Below, in pieces: positions 11,692 through 22,575 of a stretch of DNA of 64,000 nucleotides. The stretch's first letter is position 1. The number at the start of each line of letters is the position of its first letter. Source of the DNA: Lucinisca nassula (Eukaryota > Mollusca > Bivalvia > Lucinida > Lucinidae); contig OY757026.1 of assembly GCA_963580285.1 (NCBI GenBank), positions 65,721,396-65,785,395 of the forward strand, read 5' to 3'. The notes below the pieces were generated by a model. That model did not search any database and was not told where the DNA came from. It was given only the letters and a program-made list of their open reading frames with translations. The translations under genes were made by a program, and so were the position numbers.

Positions 11692-12284
11692 GTAAAGTAG
11701 AAGTAAAACAAAGATCAGGAATCGATACAATTAACTTACTCCACCCATCAAAGACACCAAAGGGAAAGAAACACAAACATTAAGCGACCCGACCATAATG
11801 GAAACCTAAACAAAGGAAGGCCATAAGGACCATTACTTTCCCACAAAATGGCCATATGGCCATCCAAAATAAAGAGACACAAGTGATACACACAGTAAGT
11901 AACAAACAACACCATAAATAAACCGCCACAGAGGAACCGCCTTGGAACGGTCAGTGGAAAGATTTCCACTGGGGGGGGGGGGGGGGGGGGCTTAAATCGA
12001 TTTTACGAGGCCACAATCCTAGCCCTTACTTCCGTCGCGATTTAGACAAATAATTTGTTCAGTCCGCATGAAGGCCTCCTAACTCATCAGTGCAACATAT
12101 CCGTGAACACAAAAAATCAAAAAACCACAGAGGTGCGACAACGGTGAGGACTCGACAGCAAGAAACCACTGAAATGCTGGAGCAAAAGAAAACCAACAGT
12201 TAGACTCCGATGGGCCCGACCCGAGACAGAGCATCAGGCACCAACCAACAATACCTTGAATTAGATCTCTCTAATTCTCAATAA
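11692..12284 (-). repeat. PLE 3' non-coding tail
   Basis: Read on the minus strand it starts just after the RT ORF (GATGCTCTGTCTCGGGTCGG) and includes TTTCTTGCTGTCGAGTCCTC, ATTCTTTCC-like blocks, a G20 tract (11971-11990 on plus), TGACCGTTCCAAGGCGGTTC and ends GATTCCTGATCTTTGTTTTA. The same tail follows the second PLE fragment at 37.57-38.45 kb, which proves it belongs to the element; solo truncated copies are scattered through the window. Confidence 0.85.
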
Positions 12285-12869
12285 GCCTTTACGTTGGGGC
12301 CGTCATAGAATCTGAGGCCTGACCCACCGGCGTGCAATTAAAGAGGGAAGCAAAGTTGCCAACCGTGATTGGGTTAACTACCATGCATGCAGTCTGTCGT
12401 ATAACATCCATGTTATACCCAATCTTTTATATCGAAGAATGATTTTACGAAATTGGGTGTTGAAGTCATTGCGGTTATATATTTTTCTGAATTTATATAC
12501 TAAGTCACCATAAAATTCGGGTTCCGATAGACCTTGTTGCAGAAGAGATTTAAGTTCAATATTGAATTTTGAAATCAAATCAGAATGGCGTCTATAAAAT
12601 TTTGAAAAGGCTTTGCGTAGTTTATAGTACCGATAGCCCTGATTAAGGAGTTTAGCCGTTAATAATTTATTACGAGTGTTGAAGTCAGTTACATGACTAC
12701 ACACTCTAGCAAATCGAATTAATTGCGAAACATAAACGCCATAGGATGGCGCACGAGGAACATCACCATCCAAAAAAGGAAAATTTACAATCTCAAAATC
12801 AAAGTCATCGCGTTTATCATAAATTTTGCACGAAACAAACCCATCTACAATAGATAGATGTAAATCCAA
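12285..12869 (-). pseudogene. PLE C-terminal domain
   Basis: 163 open codons and then a shifted frame to about 12285. Blocks: DLHLSIVDGFVSCKIYDKRD, FPFLDGDVPRAPSYGVY, QLIRFARVCSHV, LLQQGLSEPEFYGDLVYKFR and RKIILRYKRLG. After a one-base shift near 12420 come RQTACMVVNPITV and FNCTPVGQASDSM. Two other fragments of exactly this region are in the window (29.65-30.17 kb plus strand; 38.05-38.45 kb minus strand). Confidence 0.87.
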
Positions 12870-12904
12870 AAACGGGGCCTCGAAATCAGAAGAATTTGCT
12901 TTAT

Positions 12905-13510
12905 TTAACTGAAGTTCTGTGGGGGGGGGGTAAATCTGTCTAGTCTGATCAAACTATCGAAATAGGTATTATCAATATTTAATAAATCGTCTAAATATCT
13001 AGAAGTGGAGCTAAAAGCTTCAATAATTTCAGATTGGTTATCAATTGAAAGCGACAACATGAAGTCTCTTTCATAACAATACAAGAACAGATCAGCCACA
13101 AGAGGTGCGCAATTCGTACCCATCGGAATACCCACAATTTGTCTAAATAACTTAGTACCGAATCTAATATAAATATTGTCAAGTAGAAAGGTGAGGGCAT
13201 TACACACTTTCTGACATGACCAAAGTGTATAATTCTTATGCTCTTTAGAAATGAAAAATGCATTTCTGACATTACATGCAAGATAGAGAGAATCTTCTCT
13301 GTGAATAGCCCATTCAATTAAATCATTAAGCTTTTCTTTTATAAGATTATGAGGAAGTGTAGTGTAAAGAGTGGAAAACTCGTAAGTAGACAGACTTGAA
13401 GCATGAAAATGTCTGGATTTCAATTTATTTAAAACCTCATTCGAATTTTTTATAGACCAAAACAGATTTCTTCCTGATCTTTCAAAGACTTTATCACAAT
13501 ATTTAATCAC
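12905..13510 (-). pseudogene. PLE reverse transcriptase core
   Basis: 201 codons. Motif A reads TYEFSTLYTTLPH, with Glu44 where the first catalytic Asp is expected. The RT block GIPMGTNCAPLVADLFLYCY is at residues 128-147 and the catalytic SRYLDDLL at 170-177. GTK and a C-terminal ID-rich segment follow. The segment ends at a ten-C run on the minus strand (12921-12930) that throws the frame out before the next conserved block. The Asp-to-Glu change would be expected to harm catalysis even without the frame breaks. Confidence 0.88.
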
Positions 13511-13798
13511 ATGCGTTTTAATAGCAGTAAGTTAGGAAGTTAATAATTTAGAAAGTTCAGTGGTAGTGCAAGAGCTAGAATTTGCAATAAACCGTGCTTT
13601 GTAAGGTCTTTTATGAAGTTTTGGTAACCAGTATAGCGTTGGAAGCTTGTCTTGGCCTTCGCTAACACACACAGCAAACTTGGTGGCTGAATGACAAACA
13701 TGTTTATCTACTATAGCTCTCTCTTCTGCTAAAGGCTGAAGTTCATAGGCCTTAGTACCACCAAGCTCCTGCTTAAGCGTGTTAACATAGTGGAGCCG

Positions 13799-14605
13799 TC
13801 ACACAACGAAGACGTTGTTAGCGGCCTTGTCTGCAGGGGCCAAAACAACTTTCTTATGAAATTCTTGAATACCTAGTTTAAGATGACGTAAAGACGTCTT
13901 GGGCTTAGGAGGTAATAAGTTAGTATTTTGAGAATAGAAAGAAATGCGTTTATTCACTAGTTTTAAAATGCTAAGTTTCCAGTCCTTAAGGGCTTTATGC
14001 TCAACATACTCTGGCTTACACCATCGATTACCGAATTCATTCAAGGAAGCAGCGATTTCATCTCTACATTTACTGAAATCAATTTTAGAAGGAAACCGAT
14101 ATTTCGGTCCTTTAGAAATTATATTCCTTATCCTAGAATCAGGAATAATTTTCAAATTGCCAGTAATTACATGACCAACAGCAGGATAGCAATACACTGA
14201 GTTTTTACAATCACATGAATCAGGAGTATTAGTATCAATATCAAGATCTTAAACAAGTTTATTGAAATTAAAAATGATAGATCTAACAGGTTTGTTATAT
14301 TTATAGCAAATTATAGGTGTTTCAGTATTTTGAAAATAAGCAGGAATGGAAGAAAGCACCGATCCCTCACGGAAGATACTGGGCAAATCTATAAAATCCA
14401 TACCCTTATTAATGAAGGATATTTTAAAGAAATGGCGTTTATGATTAATTTCAGAATCAATGTAAGGACGGAGAGTATGCTGAGTATAGCCTCTAGTGAA
14501 GAGAACCGCATCATATAACTGATGAGAACTATCGTAGATTTTATTCGCCTCGGTGTCCAGAAGACGTAAAACAGAAACGGGTAATAAACTTAAAAATGAA
14601 AGCAT
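13799..14605 (-). pseudogene. PLE linker/RT N-terminal region
   Basis: Two open segments (14605-14249 and 14197-13799) in the same frame, separated by TAA at about 14250 and a short Cys-containing stretch (DSCDCKNS). Motifs include YDAVLFTRGYTQHTLRPYID, NKGMDFIDLPSIF, NRWCKPEYVEHKALKDWK and VVLAPADKAANN. The last is the beginning of the RT region typical of this PLE type (Ala-Pro-Ala-Asp-Lys-Ala). A TGA at 13799-13801 replaces what is probably an Arg codon; the same frame then continues through LPKLHKRPYKARFI to a TAA at about 13535. Confidence 0.8.
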
Positions 14606-14641
14606 AGAGTGGCGTCCATGATTTAATAATATAATTGACAG

Positions 14642-15073
14642 TCACTTCAGTCTAGTATTGTTTCGTTTAAACGCACGTGATTTACGTTTAAAGTTACCAT
14701 TTTTCCTTGTGCCGTGAGATCTAGTTCTGCGTGTTCGACATTCCAGGAGCGAGAAAATATCAAAGTCCGGCATTCTGGAAATATTACCCTCATGATAAAT
14801 GTTGTCATTAAATCCAAGTGGAAAAGGGGTCTGTAAAAATTTAATCCATTTCAGTCCAGCCTCATGTCTTTTGATTATTTTGAATCTAGCTGTAGAATTT
14901 GCATCGTAATAAAGTTTTTCCACTGGTTGTATAACAATGTTATTTACAGAATGACCTGTACGTCGAAAGTGACGGTACAAGAAAGTGTCAGTTTTCTTAG
15001 GCTTACTCATTCTACGATAATGCTCGTTCAATCTAGTTTTAAGCATGCGGTTAGTTTGACCGACGTACTGCAT
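14642..15073 (-). pseudogene. PLE GIY-YIG endonuclease segment
   Basis: 143 open codons. It begins MQYVGQTNRMLKTRLNEHY, matching the second half of the GIY-YIG signature (Tyr-Val-Gly-x-Thr) and the downstream Lys/Arg-x-Arg-Leu-x-x-His helix. Later come RHFRRTGHSV, a conserved RHEAGLKWIKFLQT block with the candidate metal-binding Glu, and PLGFNDNIY. The C-terminus is a very basic RTRRTRSHGTRKNG tail. The first half of the motif (the Gly-Ile-Tyr strand) lies upstream across a stop and frameshift. It would nick target DNA for primed reverse transcription; here it is part of a dead copy. Confidence 0.85.
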
Positions 15074-15305
15074 ATAACCCTATTCTTGGAGAAGGCCGAT
15101 TGTGCAGTTTATTTTTTTTCTTTGTTCTGGCAACACCACTTGGGTACGAAACTTTCCTTGGCAATAAATTCACAGCTTTTATTGATCCAGCGATGACAAT
15201 ATCTTTGACTAGTATTGAAGTGTAATATATAAACATGGGAATGCTGAACAGAGTTTGTACGATTCCAATCTGACCAATAATGTAAATTTGTTTGGATTCT
15301 AACAA
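15074..15305 (-). pseudogene. PLE N-terminal leader, frameshifted
   Basis: One minus-strand frame reads TNLHYWSDWNRTNSVQHSHV and continues with YCHRWINKSC and PKWCCQNK before a stop, in a Cys/His-rich pattern. A shift is then needed to enter the GIY-YIG frame. The unit is cut at its upstream side by a MITE at 15306. The role of the Cys/His leader is unknown. Confidence 0.5.
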
Positions 15306-15498
15306 AATTCCGCTATTTTAGGTGGTCTTATTAACTTAAAATTAAAACTCATTTTGTTTTTGAAAGATTATATAGTAGGTTGCAGTTATTCTCTCTATGT
15401 AAATTCTGCATACAGTGTCATCTGGTCAGTGACCACCTTTGGAACTATTCAAAATTGAACAGTCCAAAAGGTGGTCTTAATATAGGAATTTTACTGTA
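15306..15498. mobile_element. MITE G (GGTGGTCTTAATATAGGAATTTTACTG)
   Basis: Ends AAAATTCCGCTATTTTAGGT and TAATATAGGAATTTTACTG, imperfect inverted repeats. Contains GACCACCTTTGGAACTATTC. A second copy in the other orientation is at 39.33 kb. It abuts, and probably truncates, the PLE leader. Confidence 0.75.
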
Positions 15499-15859
15499 TA
15501 TCATCATAGTGACGTTTCTTGTAGGATTTCGACGGTAGTAAATGTTTCATTCAATGTTGTTCGAAGTTTGGTCGGTGTGAAGGTGCTGTGTAGCTTCTAG
15601 TGCCAGGCCTTCTATTGCATTGGCTTCACTATGGCAAGGGCCTGTTGTGCTTACAGTAGGTGCGGAATGGGACTGCTTTGAAGTTGTTTTTTTCTACTCC
15701 AGCCTATCTTTCCTCTTTTCTAAAACCAATCTCTTTGGCTTGTGATGCACGGTTGCTTGAAGTAGAAGCCCCGGCTGTTGACCTACCGGCCATTGTCAGT
15801 TACTGTCGGGATAAGGTAGATCACACTAAGAACCGGTAAACTGTTTAGAGGTCACAATA

Positions 15860-16140
15860 TATTCTATAAAAGGGTTATCTTTTGGAAGCAAATACGAGGT
15901 CAGACCAGCTATTTACTTCCACTTTGGTCTCAGCAGTGACTCATATTTTCATAACTGAACAATGGCACTTATGATCCCAAATGACACGAAACTATAACTA
16001 ACACTATGATGAAGAGTAGGGAGACCTTTTTATGGCCGCCACACATTGTTAAACCATTTCAGGAACAGTGAAATTAACTGACCGGCCCGACAGGAACTTA
16101 GTTTTTTAGTGGGATGTTAAACCACGGCACTTATCACACA
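15860..16140 (+). repeat. Repeat E, diverged
   Basis: Contains TTCTATAAAAGGGTTATCTT, TTGGAAGCAAATACGAGG, TTTGGTCTCAGCAGTGACTC and CCTTTTTATGGCCGCCACAC. Confidence 0.65.
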
Positions 16141-16382
16141 CATACATTCAACATCATCTAAAGCATGTTGGTGCGTGCACTTCGTAAGCGACGTATATTA
16201 TGGAATTTTCACACGATACGGTCATACCCCGTCAAAACGATTTCTCTACAAAAAAGTTCCTTGTTAACATCTATAGAGTGACAATTAGTATGCGTAAAAA
16301 TAAGGGGTTTGTTAGCATTTAGGCGTGTATAACCATTCAAATCGCTTAAAACGGTTTCTTGTTTAGTATGGAAAATTTACGG

Positions 16383-16585
16383 CCATTTGTGGCCTAATGG
16401 GTAAGAGTGCTCTCTCTTAATCATTATGTCTCTCATCACTGTGGTTCGAGCCTCACTCGGGTCACATATTGGGCACAAAGATCAGCAAAGACAAGTCAAG
16501 TGGCTTTTCTCATGGGCACTCCGGTTTTCCCCCACCTCTGATTAACAAATAAGCGAATTAATCTTGTAGGACGGTAAAACCAAAA
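16383..16585 (+). repeat. tRNA-derived SINE C
   Basis: Head TGGCCTAATGGGTAAGAGTG resembles an A box and CACTGTGGTTCGAGCCTCAC a B box. The body contains CATGGGCACTCCGGTTTTCC and ends with GGACGGTAAAACCAAAATAA. Confidence 0.78.
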
Positions 16586-16706
16586 TAAAAAATTAGTAAG
16601 TATGGGTAATTTGTGGAATACGTATCAGTAGTTTAAAAGTAAATTACTATTGTTATTACAAGCAAAACTGTCTTCGAATATGTGCACACTGAGAAGATTA
16701 AGACCA

Positions 16707-16980
16707 CATTACCATAACACATCCGTGTGATAAAGTGCATTTTACAAACCTCAAAAAGGTAATTTTTCTGATGTTTTTGTAATATTTTTCATATTTACAC
16801 TCTAAACATAGGTTTTGGGTGCTCGTTAGAACCGCCTCATTGAGGCGGTTGTAACGAGTACCCACAACCTATGTCTTGGAGCGAAATAAGAAAAAAAATG
16901 TTTACCCCCCTAAACCCAAGTTTTCTCTATATAAAGTGGGGTTTAGGGGGTCTTTATTTCACGGACTTGTTCATGTGATG
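16707..16980. mobile_element. Hairpin MITE B, complete
   Basis: Starts CATTACCATAACACATCCGTG-like and ends GGACTTGTTCATGTGATG. The core GGGTGCTCGTTAGAACCGCC/TCATTGA/GGCGGTTGTAACGAGTACCC is a near-perfect hairpin. The CTCTATATAAAGTGGGG block is present. Confidence 0.9.
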
Positions 16981-17038
16981 GGTAATATAAAATCGACTTG
17001 ATTAAAGATTGATCAGAGCCTTTGGTATGAATTATATC

Positions 17039-17265
17039 CATCACGATAACACATCCGTGCGACATCGCATTCTTTCATATCGCCAAAGTCGTACAATTTG
17101 TGATGATTTCCTCCGCATATAGGCTGTGGGTGCTCATTTGAACCGCCTTATTGAGGCGTTTCTAACGAGTGCCCGCAACCTATGTCTGGGAGCAGCTATA
17201 AGAAAAAAACAATGTGCATCCCACAGAACACCTCTTCCCAATGTGGGTTTATTACATGAATTTGT
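17039..17265. mobile_element. Hairpin MITE B, truncated
   Basis: Starts CATCACGATAACACATCCGTG-like; core GGGTGCTCATTTGAACCGCC pairs with GAGGCGTTTCTAACGAGTGC. It runs directly into a PLE tail. Confidence 0.8.
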
Positions 17266-17267
17266 TC

Positions 17268-17510
17268 ACTGACCGTTCCAAGACGTTTCATCTAACGTGG
17301 TTTATTATTGTTATAGTTCGTCTTTGCATATACGTATTGCTTATATTTGTTTTGGTCATTTTGTGGAAAAGCAACTGTCCTTTTGGCTTTCCGCTTGTGA
17401 TGTTTTCATTTGGGTTTAGTCATTTCATGTTCTTGTTTCTTTCCCTTTGGCGTCTCTGATGGGAGTTCTTGAATATTTGTATTGATTCCTCATCATTGCC
17501 CTCAATTCTA
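17268..17510 (+). mobile_element. Solo PLE 3' tail
   Basis: TGACCGTTCCAAGACG at the start, then GGCTTTCCGCTTGTGATGTT, TCTTTCCCTTTGGCGTCTC and ATTGATTCCTCATCATTGCC at the end. Confidence 0.8.
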
Positions 17511-17664
17511 TTTTGTACGTTTGATGGGTATGGATCTCGAGGCATCGACTGATACAATGCTTCTCCTGAGAGGGAAGGGTGTATTGGGTAGGACGTTTAA
17601 TCATAGCCTTCATCATAGTGTGGGTTGATTTTCTAGCCATTTGGGATCATTGATTCCCATGTGG

Positions 17665-17830
17665 AATTTTGAAAGTGTTTGAGGGCTAATGATGGGGCCT
17701 AATTGGCCGAAGCTAGATACACTGGCCTAAGAAAGTTTTTAACACTCTACAGTTCTTAGTTCTGGTCAGTAGTCCTTGTTTCCAAAGGATTACCTTTCGT
17801 TATTTTGATCGAGTCTGTGCCGAGCGAATA
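17665..17830 (-). repeat. Repeat E, inverted
   Basis: GGGCTAATGATGGGGCCTAA, TTGGCCGAAGCTAGATACAC and AGTCCTTGTTTCCAAAGGAT are the reverse of the E consensus. Confidence 0.7.
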
Positions 17831-17866
17831 TGCTCTCAGGTTGTCGCGTCTCATCAATGCCTCTTT

Positions 17867-18163
17867 GATTTGACTTGAGGTTTAACGTCTCCGTCAACAC
17901 TGTATAGGTCATTTTGGAGACGTTGCTTCCAATTTTGTCGGACTTTTACCCGACATTGAGATGAAATGACATCTCAAGCCCTGTCGCCCAATGAAACCAA
18001 TAGGGTTTATAAGCATAGACGGTCCGACTCATACCGCTTTGCCTGGGCAGGCTTAGATCCTCTATGCGATATATCAGATCTCGGAGCGGTCGGTTTCAGC
18101 TCTGCGTGGACGCTTTATGCTGCCCATCTATTTCTTCAAGCCCCGATGGGCGGGGGCCGTCAT
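17867..18163 (-). repeat. SINE-like repeat A, near full length
   Basis: Begins TTTGACTTGAGGTTTAACGT (reversed tail), contains GACATTGAGATGAAATGACA and CAATAGGGTTTATAAGCATA, and ends CAAGCCCCGATGGGCGGGGG. Confidence 0.85.
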
Positions 18164-18590
18164 CAATGCCTCTACTGTTATGGATGGCTAGTTAAGCTTA
18201 CCGAAATCTTAGAATTAAGGACACAGCGCGCTTCGGCATTGCATTCTTGTGATAAAAAATAAGTATTGCCATTCTAAGCGCACGGTCAGGCGCAACTGGT
18301 TCAACCAAACATTCCCAAAGTTGGTATAAGGAGCTTGTACATCACGACACAATTAGTTCTTTAATAAACAACAGTCAGCATTCGGTTCCTCTGAATCATA
18401 AAAGCATATTAATTGATATGTCAAGGTGGACTTTTAGCATGTAGTAAACTGCAAAATCTAAGACTCTAAATTCATGTCAGCTATATCGTATTGGTATGCG
18501 CTAAAGAGGTCGAACATGGTACTTCGAAAAATGCATCACAAACATTTATTGGTGTATATAGTGTTATAATCTATTTTATCAAATATCTAC

Positions 18591-18751
18591 CTTTGGATAT
18601 GGAATTCTTCTATTTTCCACATATGAATCTGCCATGTCTCCATAAAATGCCAAATCAAACCTGTAGACCTCTGTTTCGTCAAAATGAGCATAGAGAACAC
18701 GTGTTCCATTCGGGCTCCACCATATAGCGTTGTCGGAAAATAAGATTTCCT
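18591..18751 (-). CDS. DPP-family exon 7 (IWWSPNG)
   Basis: 161 bp: AG of the split Glu plus 53 codons, ending in phase 0. Acceptor TTTTATACAG, donor AAG/GTAGAT. The peptide contains EILFSDNAIWWSPNGTRV, then HFDETEV and ends RRIPYPK. In the family this is the Glu-Glu loop followed by a Trp-Trp-Ser-Pro strand and the conserved Arg-x-Pro-Tyr-Pro-Lys exon end. It is the longest exon in the window. Confidence 0.96.
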
Positions 18752-19011
18752 CTGTATAAAACAATACACATGTTATATGCCTGTATTAAAGCCAACATTT
18801 TCGCCTCAAATTGCAAATACCTTATATACACCCACGTGAGATAATCCTACCTTAGTGTCGTGACAGTAGAAACGTCATTTATGTAGACGGAAATATGTTT
18901 TACTTATATTCCGTAGGTGTTGGGTGTTCGTTAGAACCACCTTACTGAGAGGGAATACAGAAAAAGAACATAATGCATACTTTGTGAATACCGCGTTTCC
19001 CAATAATAAGT

Positions 19012-19323
19012 TTGGCCCCCGCCCATCGGGGCTTAAAGAAATAGATGGGCTGCATGATGCTTCAACGCAGAGCTGAAAATGACCACACAAGAGTACTGGT
19101 ATACCGCTCAGAGCATCTTGGCCTGTCCAGGTAAAGCAGTGCGAGTCCGACCATCCATGCTTACAAAGTTACAAACCCTGCAGGTTTCATTGGTCGGCCG
19201 GGCTTGAGATGTCATTTCATCTCATTGTCGGGTAAAAGTCCCACAAATTGGAAGCAACTTTACCAAAATGACCTATAGTGTGTTTATGGGGACGTTAAAC
19301 CTCATATCAAACAAACAAACAAA
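19012..19323 (+). repeat. SINE-like repeat A, full length with CAAA tail
   Basis: GCCCCCGCCCATCGGGGC at the start; ends GACGTTAAACCTCATATCAA followed by ACAAACAAACAAACC. The CAAA tail and dispersed copies suggest retroposition; I see no clear tRNA promoter in it. Confidence 0.85.
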
Positions 19324-19329
19324 CCAATA

Positions 19330-20223
19330 ATAAGTAAGATTCCCTTTGTTTTTCTTACCTTACTTAACGTGGCGAGCTAAGCCACTTATTGAATAAGTAC
19401 ATGCGTCTTTACGAAACTGCATGACATAGCCTATGTCAAAGCAAGTCCGATCTGTATTTTGGTTACAGAAACATTATTTAAACAGTTTAAATGATCATCA
19501 GGTCGTTGTTCTATGTATGGGGCTCTAAGGATAAACGAGGTAAATCGAGTATGGGATATGACCTTTGTTGGTATGTGGAAAGATTATTATCCCTCAGCGG
19601 AGTTGAACAGAAGCAAATCCATTTCTGGTGCGTTTCAAGTAGGACGCATTTCATGCTCAAGGGAACTTAGGACGAAAAAGATGCAATGGCCTTTAGCCAG
19701 AGGTTCTTTCGTGAATGATATACATTTCCAAGGTCTTTTTGCTATCGAACCTGGATAGCGATAAAGAACTTTAACAGGCACTTTATCACAGTCGTAAAAT
19801 ACGAAATCCCTCGTTATAACGAATATATTTGTTCCCTCACATTTGACCGTTCTAAAGAATTTGCCCCTCAAAGATCCAACCACGAAATGCATAACAGGTA
19901 ATAAGGTGAGCCTATCTTTTCATTATTCAAAGAAATACGATTTATAATTCATACCCTTTATATTACACTGTATATATATATGAGTCAAAATATTTTAATC
20001 AAAGCATTGAAGGACTTCAGTTGTTCGGCTCAAAAGAAAATACGGACAATGTTTATTACATTCAAACCATTGCTTTCTGGTGATAATTTAACCTATTTTC
20101 AGTTTCAAAGAGCTAATGTTTATTATCCTCTGCGTTTACACTGATATGCAATTTGATGTTGACTGCAAACATATATGAATACTTAGTGCCAAATAAGGTG
20201 TGTTTGTATATGTTTTGGTTTAC
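19330..20223. other. Intron 6-7 remainder
   Basis: No supported gene lies between SINE A and exon 6. Open frames of 81 and 85 codons overlap at 19.5-19.9 kb on opposite strands; the block TCCCTCGTTATAACGAATAT looks like a DNA-transposon end rather than coding sequence. Confidence 0.5.
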
Positions 20224-20356
20224 CTTCATATACCCAGTCTGGTACTCCATTATATATCTGATCCAGTTCGCCATCAAATGTGAACTGCTCAAAGTTATCA
20301 GGATCTATCTTTTGGATGTCACGAATGTAAAATATATCGTTGTACTGAACACAGAT
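20224..20356 (-). CDS. DPP-family exon 6 (YNGVPDWVYE)
   Basis: 133 bp: 44 codons in phase 0 plus a trailing G. Acceptor GTTTTCAG, donor GAAG/GTAAAC. It starts ICVQYNDIFYIRDI and ends QIYNGVPDWVYE. The Tyr-Asn-Gly-x-x-Asp-Trp-Val-Tyr-Glu block is one of the strongest S9B signatures. The trailing G joins AG of exon 7 to give the second Glu, so the Glu-Glu motif that anchors the substrate N-terminus in active DPPs is intact. DPP6/10-type inactive members also keep this motif, so it does not prove activity. Confidence 0.95.
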
Positions 20357-21889
20357 CTGAAAACACACATTTATTATTATATTCATCATTATTGAACACC
20401 CTTGAGACCCTACCATATATCGTGAAGATAAAGGTGTTCGTGCTACACGTTTGTCGTTTTATCAATGTTTCCAAGGGATAACCATTTCAGAACATTTTAC
20501 ATTTCGATACAGCTTGTATTGAGGGAATGTGTAGAGGAAAAAAAACAATCTCCCTGTCCTTCATCATTGAGTATAATTTCGTGTACAATGTGGCAGTTTC
20601 CAGAATTATTTCTGTTGTTTTCACCAATGACAAGCAATAAGTAGACTAACAAAATCTCGGACATACACTTCTCCAGACATTTGTTTCGTTCAGGCCGATA
20701 GCAAAGGTAGGCGAAGCTTGCTTACCATATAATGATTATTTTCCTGGGATGTCGGATTTCACCCTTCATTCTTGGACCTATGTCTGTTAGCCTGAATATT
20801 CAGATTCGCCATTCGTTAGCGGATTTATGCATTTGGATTATTGCTTGGGTACAATGACCAAAACTATCTTGGACTCATTGGTTTAACCAGGGAATTTTGA
20901 ATTTTTGTTGGCATACCCGGACATGATTTTGCATCTTAACAAACGGTAAGAAACAATACAATATCGTGACATACCTGTTCAAACTCTGATAAGTACTTTT
21001 CAATGATTTTTTTGTATCAAGTTATGTAATTCATTAAAGAATTAAAAAAATGAATCAAGCAATATACATTAATTGATCTCAGTCATTTTGACAAGCAGTT
21101 CTTCCATTTTGATTGGCTGATGCATGGGTCTTCAGTGAGTTGTACAAACCTTATGTTTTGAATTTACCTGGCTAGCAGCTGACCGATAGGACGTTTGGAT
21201 ACATATGAAACTATGTCGTATCAAAATGAAAAGAATCGTGTGACAAACACAACAACGTCGTTCGGTTAATAAATGGTAAAATCTTTGATGATTAAATATT
21301 GCATATATACACTAATATGTTTGCTGAAATGCGAATGCGTAAGGTACTTGCATCAGCACAAATAGCAGAGCATTGGTATTTTGCTTGCTGGAAAAAATTA
21401 TCACTTTGGGCAAGTACGAGCTCGTCAACATAACGATGCTTTGAATATCACTTTTGGACAACATCGGTACAGGGGCTTAAGACATGTTGCTTAAAGCATT
21501 TGACAGGAGTAGAGCGACAATACTGGACACCCGACCTGGGTAGGGTGACAACAAGGGACACTGGACAAGAGTTAAGTGACAACGACGGACGCAGGCGCTC
21601 CAAAGATTTGTCGGGTGGAATGAATATAATATTATGCAGGTTGCCATTGGTAAGAAAGAACACATTTCAGAGAGAATACATATAAAGAAGATATTTACTT
21701 TTTTGAGGTGAATACCTAACATATTTCACCGAGTGTGTTGAAATTTGCAGACTTTTCACGAGTTAGTAGCACGAGTGATAATTCTGATGTTTTCAACACA
21801 CCGGATGAAATATTTTTGGTATTTATCGAAAAAAAAAGTAAATTTCCTTTCTATTTAATAATTGACCTTAACGATTTACTATTTGTAGC
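20357..21889. other. Intron 5-6 part, nothing firm
   Basis: Short open frames at 21.45-21.96 kb occur on both strands without motifs. A small exon-like segment near 20974-21020 is discussed under rejected items. Confidence 0.5.
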
Positions 21890-22570
21890 TAACTTGACAC
21901 TCGCGAAAGTTTCTGGAACAAACTCGAACACCTTCGGGACCATGAAATTTTGTTCGAGATAGGGATAGTTCGAACTATTGGATTTTTGTACTACCATTAC
22001 GAAAACACGCCTATACAAATGCATTGTAAATTTACCGCGAAAAAAAATGAAAGTTTTGAGATGAAAAATTGCAATACGTTTCTTATTTCTCCTCTAAACA
22101 TAGATTATTGGTACTCGTTAGAACTGCCTCATCGAGGCAGTTCTAACGAGTACCGACAATCTATATTTTAGAGCAGAAATAAGAAAAATAAGGTTTACCC
22201 CTGTAAATTCCAGTTTTTATTATATAAAAGTGGGGTTCAAGGGGGTCAAAAGTATATTATGCTTGGCCATGAGGCATAATGGGAATGACATTAGAATATA
22301 TTTTCGACTTTTAATAAAATACAATGTAGATTGTATGTGCACATTAGAATCGCCTCAATAATGAGTACACAGAACCTACCTTTTAAAGATTACACAGAAC
22401 CTACCTTTTAAAGATAAAATCGAACAAAATCCACAAAATGACCTAAAACATGACCATCTGGAGCTAAAGAAGCAATTCTCCAGGAATCCAAGAGTCCGAA
22501 TTAGCCATTGTAAAAGAATTATCCGTAATCGAATTATCGAACTTTGTATGCAGAAGTGCTTACAACCTAT
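21890..22570. mobile_element. MITE D interrupted by hairpin MITE A
   Basis: The left part of D (CTCGAACACCTTCGGGACCA, TTCGAGATAGGGATAGTTCG) stops at about 21994. A subfamily A MITE (21995-22259) follows, and D resumes with GGCCATGAGGCATAATGGGA and CATTAGAATCGCCTCAATAA. The order is therefore D first, then A. Confidence 0.75.
21995..22259. mobile_element. Hairpin MITE A
   Basis: Starts CATTACGAAAACACGCCTAT. Core GGTACTCGTTAGAACTGCCT pairs with AGGCAGTTCTAACGAGTACC, with compensatory changes on both arms. Right end TGGGGTTCAAGGGGGTC; terminal repeat lost. Confidence 0.88.
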
Positions 22571-22575
22571 ATCGG

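Larger units (their letters stand above)
11692..15305 (-). mobile_element. Penelope-like element with N-terminal GIY-YIG (Naiad-type order), decayed
   Basis: On the minus strand the order is: a Cys/His-containing leader, the GIY-YIG endonuclease (15073-14642), a linker with a CDCKNS-type Cys pair (14605-13800), reverse transcriptase (13510-12905), C-terminal domain (12869-12290), then a non-coding tail of about 600 bp to 11692. Canonical Penelopes carry GIY-YIG after the RT; the upstream position is the permuted arrangement known for the Naiad/Chlamys group. The reading frame is broken by stops at about 14250, 13800 and 13535, and by shifts in the C10 tract near 12921-12930 and near 12420. 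The copy is dead. It lies in the intron between DPP exons 7 and 8. Confidence 0.85.

Noticed and set aside
20974..21020. Exon-like segment YKKIIEKYLSEFEQ with a good GTATGT donor on the minus strand
   Set aside because: No family motif, and it does not fit the phase-0 join between DPP exons 5 and 6, which is already complete.
21178..21235. YDIVSYVSKRP segment followed by GTAAAT, resembling a DPP strand
   Set aside because: An in-frame stop lies directly upstream with no acceptor; the true strand was found at 34925-34977.
22395..22560. Minus-strand frame with SLAPDGHVLGHFVDF, resembling a propeller strand
   Set aside because: Poor splice signals and it lies within MITE D sequence; the Trp-Ser-Pro exon was found at 24601-24676.
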